The notes under the pieces are model-generated. The model ran no database searches. It was given only the letters and a program-made list of their open reading frames with translations, and was not told the origin of the DNA. From Leptolyngbyaceae cyanobacterium SM1_4_3 (lineage in GTDB: Bacteria; Cyanobacteriota; Cyanobacteriia; Elainellales; Elainellaceae): a DNA stretch of 64,000 nucleotides. The position numbers were made by a program, and so were the translations under genes. The number at the start of each line of letters is the position of its first letter. Position 1 is the first letter of the stretch. Below are positions 17,323 through 26,350 of the stretch, piece after piece. Where the stretch lies: contig JAAUTN010000002.1 in the NCBI GenBank assembly GCA_012031415.1, positions 1 through 64,000 on the forward strand. The letters are read 5' to 3'.

Positions 17323-18149
17323 ATGCAAACGGTGAAGTTAGTGTCGGGTGCGGTGATGCCTGTGCTGGGGCAGGGCACCTGGCGAATGGGGGAGAGCAGT
17401 GGGCGACGCAGAGAAGAGTTGAAGGCTTTGCGGTTTGGCATTGACCTGGGGATGAGGCTGATCGATACCGCTGAGATGTATGGAGAAGGCGGTGCCGAGG
17501 AAATTGTGGGAGAGGCGATCGCCCCCAACCGCGACCAAATCTTCCTGGTCAGCAAAGTTTATCCCCACAACGCTACCCGTCGGGGCACGATCGCCGCCTG
17601 TGAACGCAGTCTGAAGCGACTGAAGACCGATCGCCTTGATCTATACCTGCTGCACTGGCGCGGCTCAACGCCTTTGGCTGAGACGATTGAAGCCTTTCAA
17701 GACTTGCGGCAGGCAGGAAAGGTCCGCGATTTTGGCGTGAGCAATTTTGACCGCAATGACATGGAAGAAGCCCGCGACCTGGATCAGGGGCTAACCACGA
17801 CAAACCAGGTGCTTTACAACTTGAGTCGTCGCGGCATTGAGTGGGATTTGCTGCCCTGGTGCCGTGAGCAAAATGTGGCGGTGATGGCTTATTCTCCATT
17901 AGAGCAGGGGCGAATGTTGAGCAATTCGTCGCTAAAAACGATTGCAGCGCGGCACAAGGCTTCTACGGCTCAGGTGGCGATCGCTGGTTATTGCAGCAAG
18001 GGGTTGTGGTGATTCCTAAGTCGAGCAATTGCGATCGCATCCAGGAAAATTATACGGCGCTTGACCTGAAGCTGACTGACGCTGATTTGACGGAACTGAA
18101 TCAGGTTTTTCCACCACCTAAACAGTCCAAACCGCTTGAAGTTCTCTAA
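17323..18149 (+). pseudogene. Aldo/keto reductase, interrupted by a one-base deletion
   Basis: The first 222 or so codons encode a normal (beta/alpha)8 aldo/keto reductase: [17 protein letters not shown] (catalytic Asp and Tyr), [12 protein letters not shown] (catalytic Lys) and [10 protein letters not shown] (His). After QVAIA the frame runs into GYCSKGLW and stops at 18012. One base later in phase, the sequence reads [15 protein letters not shown] and continues to LEVL and a stop at 18147-18149, exactly the family C-terminus with its NADP-binding IPKSS. One T is missing near 17985, directly after a HIP1 octamer. If the deletion is real the product lacks the cofactor-binding end; if it is an assembly error the gene is intact, about 276 residues. 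Substrate unknown. Confidence 0.88.
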
Positions 18150-18313
18150 ACTGCCCCTTGCAAATTTGGCAAAATAGTACAAAATTACTAATATCAAGGC
18201 TGATTTGAACCAGGCGCTCCAGGTAGGTTGGGGTGCAAGGCCTAGTGCCTGCATGGGTTACGCTATCGCTAACCCATCCTACGCGGGCTTGCTCAGTTGA
18301 GTAGAGAGAACTT

Positions 18314-18811
18314 ATGAGTACCATTGCCAGACGACCCTCGGTGGTTGAGTTAAGTCAACGCATTCTGGATATGGCGAAAACTGGTGTTTACCGGGAGTCG
18401 GTGTTTGAAGCGCTGTACCCTGTTGCGACTAAGAAGCAGATTCGAGAGGCGATCGCCCATGCCAAAAAGTTTGGGTTGCATTCGGTTGCCAGTTTGCGAG
18501 ACGAGGAGTTAGGCACTTATTACGAAGTTGATCTGGTCAAGCTGCGATCGCTAGAACACACGATTCTCTCTTCTGTTCCAGCCAGCAAATCAACAGAGTT
18601 AACGAAACAAACGACGGATGCGATTGTCACCATTCGGCTGATGTTGACAGCGGCGAAAGGAGCGGCGATCGCCCTCACCCTGATTGGATTTGCCTACCTG
18701 CTTACAGGCAAGCAGCAAGCCAGTTTTGGGCTATTTAGCAGTGCCGCCAGTGCAGCGGGGCTGTGGATGCTGCAAAAAGCGTTTGCCAAAAAAGTAGACA
18801 GTCAGAGTTAA
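18314..18811 (+). CDS. Hypothetical membrane-anchored protein
   Basis: No family is recognised. The 165-residue protein has a helical N-terminal part (VELSQRILDMAKTGVYRESVFEAL, residues about 11-34, then KKQIREAIAHAKKFG) that could be a small winged-helix-like or regulatory domain. Two membrane segments near the C-terminus follow (AAIALTLIGFAYLLTG and FGLFSSAASAAGLWML). The orientation would put the N-terminal domain in the cytoplasm. Codon use and HIP1 content match the neighbours, which supports a real gene. It starts with ATG at 18314. The upstream 165 bp contain a palindromic repeat rather than a partner gene. Confidence 0.65.
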   Translation: MSTIARRPSVVELSQRILDMAKTGVYRESVFEALYPVATKKQIREAIAHAKKFGLHSVASLRDEELGTYYEVDLVKLRSLEHTILSSVPASKSTELTKQTTDAIVTIRLMLTAAKGAAIALTLIGFAYLLTGKQQASFGLFSSAASAAGLWMLQKAFAKKVDSQS

Positions 18812-18898
18812 GTTGCAGTTTGTTGACCCGTCATCATAAAACGCCACAAAAGCGATCGCAGTGTGTAGCGTGGAATTGTTCCCGCGTGAGGTGCAGCT

Positions 18899-19774
18899 AT
18901 GGCGCAACTGAGTCAACGTCGTCCTCAAAACGTGAGTGGCGATTTCTACGTCGATCGCTCCTGCATTGACTGTGATACCTGCCGCTGGATGGCTCCAGAG
19001 GTCTTTCATGAAGCTGGAGATCAGTCTGCTGTTCACCATCAGCCGACGAACGAGGCAGAACGACTGCGGGCAATGCAGGCACTACTGGCTTGCCCAACCG
19101 CTTCGATTGGCACGGTAGAAAAACCGACTGACATTAAGCAGGCTCAGGCAAGTTTCCCGATTTTGGTCGAAGATTCGGTCTATCACTGCGGCTATCATGC
19201 CGAGAATTCCTTTGGCGCTGCCAGTTACTTTATTCAAAGACCAGAAGGAAACGTGCTGGTTGATTCGCCCCGCTTTGCCCCGCCCTTAGTGAAACGGCTA
19301 GAGCAACTGGGCGGAATTCGTTACCTTTATTTGACACATCAGGATGATGTCGCCGATCATCAGAAGTTTCACGATCATTTTGGCTGCGATCGCATTCTCC
19401 ACAAGGACGACATTAACCGGGGCACACAGTCGGTCGAGATTCAGCTATCTGGCACGGAACCCACACCGCTCACCGCTGATTTGCTGATTATCCCTGTTCC
19501 CGGCCATACCAAAGGGCACACGGTTTTGCTGTACGATAACAAGTTTTTGTTTACAGGCGATCACCTTGCCTGGTCAAACGAGCTAAACCACCTCTACGCC
19601 TTTCGCCGCGCCTGCTGGTATTCCTGGACAGAGTTAATCCGCTCAATGGAAAAGCTGGCAAACTACTCCTTTGAATGGGTATTGCCTGGTCATGGTCGCC
19701 GCTTGCATGGCGATCGCAAAATTATGCATCAGCAAATGCAGCAGTGTCTTGAATGGATGAAGGATGAGGGATGA
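18899..19774 (+). CDS. Ferredoxin-MBL fusion: N-terminal [4Fe-4S] domain plus metallo-beta-lactamase fold
   Basis: Residues 1 to about 75 form a single-cluster ferredoxin domain: SCIDCDTCRWMAP gives CxxCxxC and LLACPTASIG gives the fourth Cys. The rest, about residues 85-290, is a metallo-beta-lactamase fold with THQDDVADHQKF (an HxHxDH variant with Thr-His-Gln-Asp-Asp), PVPGHTKGH, FTGDHLAW and VLPGHGRR. The metal site is therefore largely conserved. Such fusions suggest a redox-linked hydrolase or oxygenase-type activity; the substrate is unknown. The gene starts at ATG 18899, after a GAGGTGCAGCT ribosome-binding region. Its last codons (WMKDEG) are made by the STRR repeat, so the original C-terminus may have been altered. 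Confidence 0.88.
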   Translation: MAQLSQRRPQNVSGDFYVDRSCIDCDTCRWMAPEVFHEAGDQSAVHHQPTNEAERLRAMQALLACPTASIGTVEKPTDIKQAQASFPILVEDSVYHCGYHAENSFGAASYFIQRPEGNVLVDSPRFAPPLVKRLEQLGGIRYLYLTHQDDVADHQKFHDHFGCDRILHKDDINRGTQSVEIQLSGTEPTPLTADLLIIPVPGHTKGHTVLLYDNKFLFTGDHLAWSNELNHLYAFRRACWYSWTELIRSMEKLANYSFEWVLPGHGRRLHGDRKIMHQQMQQCLEWMKDEG

Positions 19775-19788
19775 GGGATGAGGGATGA
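19755..19788. repeat. STRR heptanucleotide repeat overlapping a stop codon
   Basis: GGATGA-type heptamers (about four copies of GGGATGA) run through the 3' end of the Fd-MBL gene and supply its last residues and stop. An inverted partner (CCTCATCCC) sits at 19803, so the pair can form a hairpin. Confidence 0.85.
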
Positions 19789-19910
19789 AAGGCTGCTTCA
19801 TTCCTCATCCCTTTAAAGGTGCGGTAACTTCGACTCTTCAAGCCAGAAAATCAAGACTAGTATTGAAATGTGGCGATCGCCAGATAACCATCACTTTTGG
19901 GAAAAATCGG

Positions 19911-20264
19911 ATGCAAGACACACCAAACGCCTTTGATACAGACAAACGAAAGCTACTGTCAGCCCTTAGTCACGGCTCAATTTTTCTGAGTTCTTTGATT
20001 GCTTCTGTGGGCATCCCGATCGCAATTCTGTTTATCTCAGAAGATCCGGTGGTTAAAGAGAATGCGAAGGAAGCGATTAATTTTCACTTTAACGTGTGGC
20101 TGTATGGCGCAATCTTTGGTTTTCTGTGCATTTTCCTAATTGGCTATCCGCTACTGCTGATTCTGTTCATTGTGCATTGGACAATGCCTGTTTTGGCGAT
20201 TATGCACAGTTTGCGTGAGCCTTCACAGCCCTATCGCTATCCGTTCATTTTCCGCCTGTTTTAG
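19911..20264 (+). CDS. DUF4870 membrane protein
   Basis: The frame opens at 19785, but its first 42 codons run through repeat sequence; the ATG at 19911 (MQDTPNAFDTDKRKL) is the natural start. The 117-residue protein has the DUF4870 layout: SALSHGSIFLSSLI at the start of helix 1, the conserved VKENAKEAINFHFN turn, then two more membrane helices (WLYGAIFGFLCIFLIGYPL and ILFIVHWTMPVLAIM) and a YRYPFIFRLF tail. Function of the family is unknown. A strong hairpin follows about 75 bp after the stop and may terminate transcription. Confidence 0.88.
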   Translation: MQDTPNAFDTDKRKLLSALSHGSIFLSSLIASVGIPIAILFISEDPVVKENAKEAINFHFNVWLYGAIFGFLCIFLIGYPLLLILFIVHWTMPVLAIMHSLREPSQPYRYPFIFRLF

Positions 20265-20339
20265 GTGGCGAGGACGGAGAACCAGGGCACGCATTCTGTT
20301 AAAAAGTTTTGGTTTACGGATGTACCTGCATAGTTATAG

Positions 20340-20385
20340 GACAGAAAAAGGAGGTGTGGGCATAACCCTACCTCCTTTTTCTGTC
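20340..20385. terminator. 16-bp stem hairpin downstream of DUF4870 gene
   Basis: GACAGAAAAAGGAGGT and its exact complement ACCTCCTTTTTCTGTC flank a 14-base loop. The second arm carries a T5 run. It may be a terminator for the DUF4870 gene, or another mobile palindrome. Confidence 0.6.
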
Positions 20386-20401
20386 TTACAGCAGTTTTCA
20401 C

Positions 20402-20465
20402 CTGCATAAGACACAAATCCCTGTAGGGGCGATCGCCCGTTTGCCCCTACCTGTGGCTTATGCAT
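20402..20465. repeat. Miniature inverted-repeat element (TGCATAAG ends)
   Basis: The left end CTGCATAAGACACA and the complement of the right end (TGCATAAGCCACA) are near-identical. The centre is GTAGGGGCGATCGCCC...GCCCCTAC. The whole 64-bp unit is self-complementary and contains no gene. Confidence 0.65.
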
Positions 20466-20531
20466 TTGCAAGACGCTGTGAATCCACTTTTCTGTCTTAA
20501 AAACCAGTGGTAAAGTTCGTTCTTACTGAGA

Positions 20532-20624
20532 TATAGCTGTAGTCAGCTAGGTTAGGACATGGACATTTGGTGGCGCGGCTCCGCCGCGCCACCAAATGTC
20601 CTAATCAATATGGCTACCGCTATA
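20532..20624. mobile_element. MITE-like element, copy A (TATAGC..GTAGTCA ends)
   Basis: The ends TATAGCTGTAGTCAGCTAGG and, read from the other side, TATAGCGGTAGCCATATTGA are matching inverted repeats followed on each side by TTAGGACAT. The interior 20561-20601 is a 19-bp perfect stem with a three-base loop. A second copy with the same ends and different interior lies at 40532-40635. It is non-coding and could be mobilised in trans by a transposase elsewhere. Confidence 0.78.
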
Positions 20625-20827
20625 CTAAACCTGCAATCCGGAAGTGGCAGAGCGACAATTATTATGTTTAGCTCGACTGTGTTTGCCAAAGTCAACATTC
20701 TCGCCCCGACTACACTCGATTGCCGCGCCCTGATTATTGTTGAAACTTCATTGGAGATCGCCGAAACTCAGCAGTCCTAGAGAGCCAATTGTGGTCAGCG
20801 AATGGGATAATTACTGGAGGAAGCAGC

Positions 20828-21991
20828 ATGGATAACCTAAAGGTTGTAATTATTGGCGCTGGCATGGGTGGGCTAACAACGGCGATCGCCATGCGTCAGG
20901 CGGGCTATGAGGTAGAAATTTACGATCGCGTCAGTCAACTTCGCCCTGCCGGAGCCGGAATTTCGCTCTGGTCGAATGGCGTAAAGGTGCTAAATCGTCT
21001 GGGTTTAAGCAAAGAAATTGCGGCAATCGGTGGACAGATGGATCGCGTCACCTACTATAGCCAAATGGGTGAAAAACTCACCGACTTTAGCCTACAGCCC
21101 CTAGTTGATTGCGTGGGGCAACGCCCCTATCCGGTTGCGCGTACCGATTTGCAGAGTATGTTGCTGGATGCCTTTGGCGCAGAAAACGTCCAGCTTAATT
21201 CAAAATGTGTTGCGGTTGAGCAAGATGCAGATAGCGTCACCGCCATTTTTGAGGATGGACGTAAAGCCACTGGAGATGTGCTGGTTGCGGCGGATGGCAC
21301 GCATTCAATTACCCGCAGCTACGTGTTAGGTCATGTCGTTGAGCGGCGTTATGTGGGTTATGTAAACTGGAATGGGCTGGTCGCCGCTAGCGAAGATCTT
21401 GCACCTAAAGATAGCTGGGTGATTTACGTGGGTGAACATAAGCGAGCCTCAATGATGCCTGTGGGGGGCGATCGCTTTTACTTCTTCTTTGATGTACCGC
21501 TGCCCAAAGGCACCGTCAGCAGCCCTGAAACCTACCGCGAAGAGCTGGGCAGTTTTTTCAAAGGGTGGGCAGACCCAGTACAAACTCTCATTCAGCGGCT
21601 CGATCCGGCTAAGACCAACCGGGTAGAAATTCATGATATTGAACCGCTAACGACGCTGGTGCGCGATCGCGTTACCCTATTAGGCGATGCGGCCCATAGC
21701 ATGGCTCCTGACTTGGGGCAGGGGGGCTGTCAGGCGATCGAAGATGCTCTCGTGTTGGCGACTTGTCTACAGACCACTAACATCAGCGTTGTAGATGCTT
21801 TAAAGCGATATGAGTCGGCTCGGTGCGATCGCGTCGCCGATGTGATTGACCGTGCCCGCAAGCGATCGAACATGACGCACGGCAAAGACCCTGAAAAAAC
21901 ACAGCAGTGGTACAAAGAACTGAAATACGAAGACGGCACAGATATTCTAAATGCCATCTCAAGCACTATCCTGGCAGGGCCACTGCATTAA
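20828..21991 (+). CDS. hpxO: FAD-dependent urate hydroxylase HpxO
   Basis: HpxO oxidises urate to 5-hydroxyisourate with NADH and oxygen. The start ATG at 20828 follows GGAGG at 20817-20821. The 387-residue flavoprotein has the N-terminal VVIIGAGMGGLTTAIAMRQAG dinucleotide fold (key GAGMGG), the VAADGTHS motif, and the GDAAHSMAPDLGQGG FAD-binding block typical of class A aromatic hydroxylases. The tail WYKELKYEDGTDILNAIS is characteristic of the urate hydroxylase subgroup. uraH follows after 9 bp and uraD after 5 more, so the three genes form an operon that converts urate to S-allantoin. HpxO replaces the usual uricase. No downstream allantoinase is present in the window. Confidence 0.93.
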   Translation: MDNLKVVIIGAGMGGLTTAIAMRQAGYEVEIYDRVSQLRPAGAGISLWSNGVKVLNRLGLSKEIAAIGGQMDRVTYYSQMGEKLTDFSLQPLVDCVGQRPYPVARTDLQSMLLDAFGAENVQLNSKCVAVEQDADSVTAIFEDGRKATGDVLVAADGTHSITRSYVLGHVVERRYVGYVNWNGLVAASEDLAPKDSWVIYVGEHKRASMMPVGGDRFYFFFDVPLPKGTVSSPETYREELGSFFKGWADPVQTLIQRLDPAKTNRVEIHDIEPLTTLVRDRVTLLGDAAHSMAPDLGQGGCQAIEDALVLATCLQTTNISVVDALKRYESARCDRVADVIDRARKRSNMTHGKDPEKTQQWYKELKYEDGTDILNAISSTILAGPLH

Positions 21992-22000
21992 TCATCTCCT

Positions 22001-22357
22001 ATGGGAAAACTCACTACTCATGTTTTAGATACGGCTCACGGTTGTCCGGCTGCTGGCGTAACAGTAGAACTGTGGTTCTTGGGTGCGACGGGACAAAAGA
22101 TTCTACTCAAAACAGTGACGACCAATGCCGATGGGCGCACAGATTCACCCTTGTTAGCCGAGGGAGAACTCATCCCTGGACAATACGAACTGGTGTTTAC
22201 CGTCGGCGCATATTTTGAGCAAAAGATAGATTTATTGCCTAACCCGCCTTTTCTCGATCGGATTCCGCTCCAGTTTGGCATTGCTGACCCAACCAGCCAC
22301 TATCATGTGCCGCTGCTGGTGTCGCCCTGGTCATACAGCACCTATCGGGGCAGTTAA
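22001..22357 (+). CDS. uraH: 5-hydroxyisourate hydrolase (transthyretin-like)
   Basis: HIU hydrolase converts 5-hydroxyisourate to OHCU, the second step of urate degradation. The 118-residue protein is of normal length and has all family markers: [13 protein letters not shown] with the catalytic His at the N-terminus, the Arg of ADGRTD, the second His in [11 protein letters not shown] and the C-terminal signature YRGS. It is cytosolic and forms a tetramer in homologues. It lies between hpxO (9-bp gap) and uraD (5-bp gap), which agrees with pathway order. Confidence 0.97.
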   Translation: MGKLTTHVLDTAHGCPAAGVTVELWFLGATGQKILLKTVTTNADGRTDSPLLAEGELIPGQYELVFTVGAYFEQKIDLLPNPPFLDRIPLQFGIADPTSHYHVPLLVSPWSYSTYRGS

Positions 22358-22362
22358 GGAGA

Positions 22363-22872
22363 ATGATGCTTTACTCCCTTGAGCAACTTAACTGCATGAG
22401 TCAGGAAGAGTTTGTTGATGCATTAGGAGTCGTGTTTGAAGAGACTCCGGCGATCGCCCGTCGAGTTTATCATCAGCGTCCCTTTGCTAGCGTGATAGAA
22501 CTGCATCAGCAAATGGTTGCCGTTGTCAAGCAGATGAGTTCGGCAGAACAACTGGCTCTGATTTGTGCCCATCCCGACCTGGGCAGCAAGACCAAAATGG
22601 CAGAAGCTTCTGTGCAGGAACAGGCGGATGTTGGGTTAGACCAACTTACCGCTTCAGAGTTTGAGCGATTTCAAATTCTAAATTCTGCGTACAAAGCAAA
22701 GTTTGGGTTTCCTTTTATCATTGCCGTCAAAAACCAAACAAAGGACAGCATTTTAGAGTCATTCGCTCGTCGCCTCAACAACACCGCTGAAATAGAAGTC
22801 ACTCAATCGCTCACCGAAATTGCTCAAATCGCCCACTTTCGCCTGCTTAACCTGATTGACCAGCCGGAATAG
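22363..22872 (+). CDS. uraD: 2-oxo-4-hydroxy-4-carboxy-5-ureidoimidazoline (OHCU) decarboxylase
   Basis: OHCU decarboxylase gives stereospecific S-allantoin, the last of three steps after urate. The 169-residue, all-helical protein contains the catalytic His region ICAHPDLGSK, the QILNSAYKAKFGFPFIIAVK block with the conserved Phe-Pro-Phe and a C-terminal ARRLNNTAEIE stretch, all standard. Two ATGs (22363 and 22366) are possible starts, with GGAG a few bases upstream. It ends the hpxO-uraH-uraD operon. Only intergenic sequence follows up to the copper ATPase. Confidence 0.96.
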   Translation: MMLYSLEQLNCMSQEEFVDALGVVFEETPAIARRVYHQRPFASVIELHQQMVAVVKQMSSAEQLALICAHPDLGSKTKMAEASVQEQADVGLDQLTASEFERFQILNSAYKAKFGFPFIIAVKNQTKDSILESFARRLNNTAEIEVTQSLTEIAQIAHFRLLNLIDQPE

Positions 22873-23123
22873 CACCCCTCTCGTTGTCGCTGCCATTTTA
22901 GGTTCAATCCTGGCAATCGGTTAGCTTTGGGGAGAAACTTCTACCTCAGAATCTTCGACATCGCTTTTCATCCACACCATTGACTCACCTCACCGACTGA
23001 CAGCTTCAGATGGCGCGATCGCATCTCTGAAAAAATAGCTACGTTGTGGTCAATTTGGGGCTAATTCACCTACGCTCAAAGGAGAAACACTGTTTATAGT
23101 GAAAACTCTTAGCCGCGTTGTGT

Positions 23124-25577
23124 ATGCAAGTTAGCCCACCCCTTACTGATACGACTGCCACCGCTTCTGATGCCCGCTACACGGTTACTTTGGATGTCAG
23201 CGGAATGAAATGTGCAGGCTGTGTGAAAGCAGTCGAAAATCAGCTTGTTCAGCATCCTGGCGTGGTTTCAGCGACCGTCAACCTGGTGACGGAGAGGGCG
23301 ACGGTAGCGTGTGAACCAGGGCAGGTAGATCCTGCAAGTCTGGCAGAACGGCTGACCGAAATTGGTTTTCCTGCTCAGGCTCGTGCAGTCGAAGGGACAG
23401 CGATCGCCCCTACTGAGAGTCTTCCTGACTTAGCCGAACAGCAGCGATTGGCAACACGGCAGTATTTTCAGCGGCTGGCGATCGCCGCAACCTTGCTGCT
23501 GCTCTCTACCATCGGGCACCTGGATCACTTTGGCTGGGCCAAGATTCCGCTCCTCAGCAATATCTGGTTTCACTTTGGGCTGGCAACGCTGACGCTGCTC
23601 TTTCCCGGTCGCCCAATTCTGACAGATGGTTGGAAAGGGCTGCGGCACAATATTCCCAATATGAATACGCTGGTTAGCCTGGGGACTCTTACGGCTTACA
23701 CGGCTAGTACAGTGGCGCTGTTTTTTCCGCAGTTGGGCTGGGAGTGTTTTTTTGATGAGCCTGTGATGCTGCTGGGCTTCATTTTGCTGGGACGAACGCT
23801 AGAGCAGCAGGCTAGAAGTCGAGCGGCGATCGCCTTTCAATCTCTACTGGCGCTCAAGCCCGCGCTAGCAAGGCTGATTAAAGATACAGGCACCCAAATG
23901 ACGCAAGCGGACGCTGCATCAGAGCCATCTGCCGCGTTTGCTTTGCATCCTGAGAATAGCGTTGAAATTCCCGCTGAGCAGGTGCAGGTTGGCGCATGGC
24001 TACAGGTTTTGCCTGGAGAAAAAATTCCGGTTGATGGTGAGGTCGTAGCAGGTCAAACGACAGTCAATGAAGCGATGCTGACGGGTGAGGCGATGCCCGT
24101 ATTGAAGCAACCCGGCGATGCGGTGATGGCTGGCAGCTTAAATCAGTCGGGGGCGATCGCCCTAAAAGCGACTCGGACTGGCAAAAACACAACGCTAGCG
24201 CAAATCATTGCCCTGGTTGAAGCGGCTCAAACCCGCAAAGCCCCAATTCAACGATTGGCTGATACGGTTGCCGGATACTTTACCTATGGCGTAATGGCGA
24301 TCGCGCTGCTGACCTTTTTGTTCTGGTATTTTATTGGGGTTCCTCTCTGGGGTGAATCGGCCCTGGGGAGTGGGTACTGGGCGCTGGGTGGGCACAGCAG
24401 CAGAATGGCACATTCGTCAATGGCTCAGGCTGTCTGGGCTATGTCTCCGCTGCTGTTGAGCTTGAAGCTGGCGATCGCCGTTCTGGTCATTGCCTGTCCC
24501 TGCGCGTTGGGACTCGCTACGCCAACCGCAATTCTGGTCGGTTCAGGAATTGGAGCCGAGCGGGGACTGCTGATTCGAGGGGGGGATGTGCTGGAAAAGG
24601 TGCATCAGTTGCAGACCGTCGTGTTTGACAAAACTGGCACCCTGACCACCGGACATCCGAGGGTGACGGACTGCTTGCCATTGCTGGAGACGCTCTCGGA
24701 GTTGGGGCTGCTAGAGGTTGCAGCAGCGGTCGAGCGCGGCGCACGGCATCCTCTGGCTGAGGCGATTCAGCAGCAGTCCCAACAGCAAGGAGGCGCGTCT
24801 CTGCCTGCTCAAAACTTTTACACTGAACCAGGATTTGGGGTATCGGCTCAAGTGGCAGGGCAACAGGTCATCTTAGGAACTGACCGCTGGCTAACCCAGC
24901 AGTCGGTCGATATAACCGATGCGGCTCAACGGCAGGCACAAGCCTTGACAGCGGCAGGCAAAACGATTGTGTATGTGGCGATAGAGGGTAAACTGGCTGG
25001 GCTAATTGGCGTTCAAGATACGCTGCGCCCTGACGCAAAAGCAACGGTTGATCGGCTCCGGCAAATGGGCTTACGAGTGGTGCTGTTAACCGGAGATCAG
25101 CGGGCGGCGGCCGAAGCGATCGCCACTCCCCTCGGCTTGGCGGCTGAAGATGTGCTAGCAGAGGTACGGCCCGACGGAAAGGCAGCGGCGATCGCTCAAA
25201 TTCAGGCAGAAGGACAATTTGTGGCGATGGTTGGAGATGGCATTAATGATGCCCCGGCTCTCGCTCAAGCAGATGTAGGAATTTCCTTGAACTCGGCTAC
25301 CGATGTAGCGATTGAGGCGGCTGAGATTGTGCTGATGCGCGATCGCCTCACAGATGTTGTTGAGTCAATTCAGCTTAGCCGCGCCACCTTTAACAAGATT
25401 CGCCAAAATTTGTTTTGGGCATTTGCCTACAACACGCTGGGCATTCCGATTGCGGCGGGAGTGTTGTTGCCTTCTTTGGGAATCATTCTCAGTCCTGCTA
25501 CGGCAGGCGCACTGATGGCGTTCAGTTCTGTTAGCGTCGTCACCAACTCGCTGCTGCTGCGTCGCACGACCGCATAA
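23124..25577 (+). CDS. ctaA: Copper-translocating P1B-type ATPase, CtaA/PacS-like
   Basis: The ATG at 23124 is preferred over the TTG two codons upstream. The 817-residue pump has an N-terminal HMA domain (GMKCAGC; Cys30 and Cys33), the membrane CPC motif (458-460 in ACPCALGLATP), the phosphorylated Asp502 in DKTGTLT, the HP motif ARHPLAEA and the hinge GDGINDAPA. It moves Cu(I) across the plasma or thylakoid membrane, and cyanobacteria use CtaA and PacS in series to supply plastocyanin. The sequence LKLAIAVLVIACPCALGL and a His/Met-rich loop (HSSRMAHSSM) before it favour CtaA, but PacS cannot be excluded. It is single and preceded by a 250-bp gap without visible partner. Confidence 0.93.
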   Translation: MQVSPPLTDTTATASDARYTVTLDVSGMKCAGCVKAVENQLVQHPGVVSATVNLVTERATVACEPGQVDPASLAERLTEIGFPAQARAVEGTAIAPTESLPDLAEQQRLATRQYFQRLAIAATLLLLSTIGHLDHFGWAKIPLLSNIWFHFGLATLTLLFPGRPILTDGWKGLRHNIPNMNTLVSLGTLTAYTASTVALFFPQLGWECFFDEPVMLLGFILLGRTLEQQARSRAAIAFQSLLALKPALARLIKDTGTQMTQADAASEPSAAFALHPENSVEIPAEQVQVGAWLQVLPGEKIPVDGEVVAGQTTVNEAMLTGEAMPVLKQPGDAVMAGSLNQSGAIALKATRTGKNTTLAQIIALVEAAQTRKAPIQRLADTVAGYFTYGVMAIALLTFLFWYFIGVPLWGESALGSGYWALGGHSSRMAHSSMAQAVWAMSPLLLSLKLAIAVLVIACPCALGLATPTAILVGSGIGAERGLLIRGGDVLEKVHQLQTVVFDKTGTLTTGHPRVTDCLPLLETLSELGLLEVAAAVERGARHPLAEAIQQQSQQQGGASLPAQNFYTEPGFGVSAQVAGQQVILGTDRWLTQQSVDITDAAQRQAQALTAAGKTIVYVAIEGKLAGLIGVQDTLRPDAKATVDRLRQMGLRVVLLTGDQRAAAEAIATPLGLAAEDVLAEVRPDGKAAAIAQIQAEGQFVAMVGDGINDAPALAQADVGISLNSATDVAIEAAEIVLMRDRLTDVVESIQLSRATFNKIRQNLFWAFAYNTLGIPIAAGVLLPSLGIILSPATAGALMAFSSVSVVTNSLLLRRTTA

Positions 25578-25915
25578 ATCGTAACCTTGTTTAAGGAATT
25601 AACCCTAATTCGAGCGCTTAGCGGTTAGACTAATTTGAGCATCTTTGATCATCGGGGGGAGTTCGGTCGAGCAAAGACTTGAACTCTGGATAGGAAATAG
25701 ATATAACTACGGTTAAACAATTTTAGGAAAACCAAAAGTTCTGCCAATCTGCGGAATCTCTGGCGCGAATTGAGTAGAGGAAATAGGCTGCGTTAGTAAC
25801 CTGGTTCAGCTATGGGGGAGGAGCAACCTCCAGCTTTACAAATATCAACTTCTAATCTGGCACCTCTCCCTCTCGTTTTCTGTCCTAACTCGTTAGTCAC
25901 GCTACCAATTTCTCA
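25578..25915. other. Intergenic region upstream of the FHA gene pair
   Basis: No open frame with coding character, tRNA or strong hairpin is visible in these 338 bp. It presumably holds the promoter of the first FHA gene. The last 30 or so bases before the ATG resemble the bases before the second FHA gene, consistent with a tandem duplication. Confidence 0.5.
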
Positions 25916-26350
25916 ATGGCTTCAAAACCGCGACAAATCCATCTGCTAATCATTGAGGATGATAAAGGTCGTCAAGAATATCATCTAGACGGCTCGACTT
26001 ATTCGATTGGCAGAGATCCAAGTTGTGACATCCGACTTGTCTCGCACTTTGTATCGCGTCACCATGCCACCCTTAAACGGATAGAACATGATGACGACAC
26101 TTGCTCATACCAGATTTTGGATGGCAACTTTAAAGGAAAGCCAAGCTCCAATGGTATTTTTATCAACGGGCGTAGACTTCCAAAACGAGAATTGCAGCAC
26201 GAAGACAAAATCGTTTTTGGGCCACAGGTCTATGCAATTTATTATCTGTTAAAGCGAGATGCAATTATGACGATTCCTCCGGGCGAGTTTGATGACATTA
26301 CCTTGATCAACCCGCGCACGGCAGGTGAGCTAGAAGACGCTGCTCGTTAG
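25916..26350 (+). CDS. FHA-domain protein (first of tandem pair)
   Basis: This 144-residue protein is essentially one forkhead-associated domain: SIGRDPSCDIRL carries the phosphothreonine-binding Arg, FVSRHHATLKR the Ser-Arg-x-His block and SNGIFINGRRL the Asn-Gly turn. FHA domains read phosphothreonine marks placed by Ser/Thr kinases, so it probably works downstream of a Hanks kinase. No kinase adjoins it; the SpkG-like kinase lies 13 kb away. The tail ends with FDDITLINPRTAG. A paralogue follows after 202 bp with the same opening (MASxPxQxHLLIIEDDKGR). Confidence 0.93.
   Translation: MASKPRQIHLLIIEDDKGRQEYHLDGSTYSIGRDPSCDIRLVSHFVSRHHATLKRIEHDDDTCSYQILDGNFKGKPSSNGIFINGRRLPKRELQHEDKIVFGPQVYAIYYLLKRDAIMTIPPGEFDDITLINPRTAGELEDAAR

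Noticed and set aside
20340-20601. Riboswitch upstream of hpxO
   Set aside because: The structures are simple perfect hairpins matching repeat families; no aptamer-like conserved core (for example guanine or preQ1 class) is visible.
20559-20780. 73-residue open frame beginning inside the MITE-like copy A
   Set aside because: Its first codons are the arms of the palindrome and the remainder has no domain or codon bias; the frame is likely chance.
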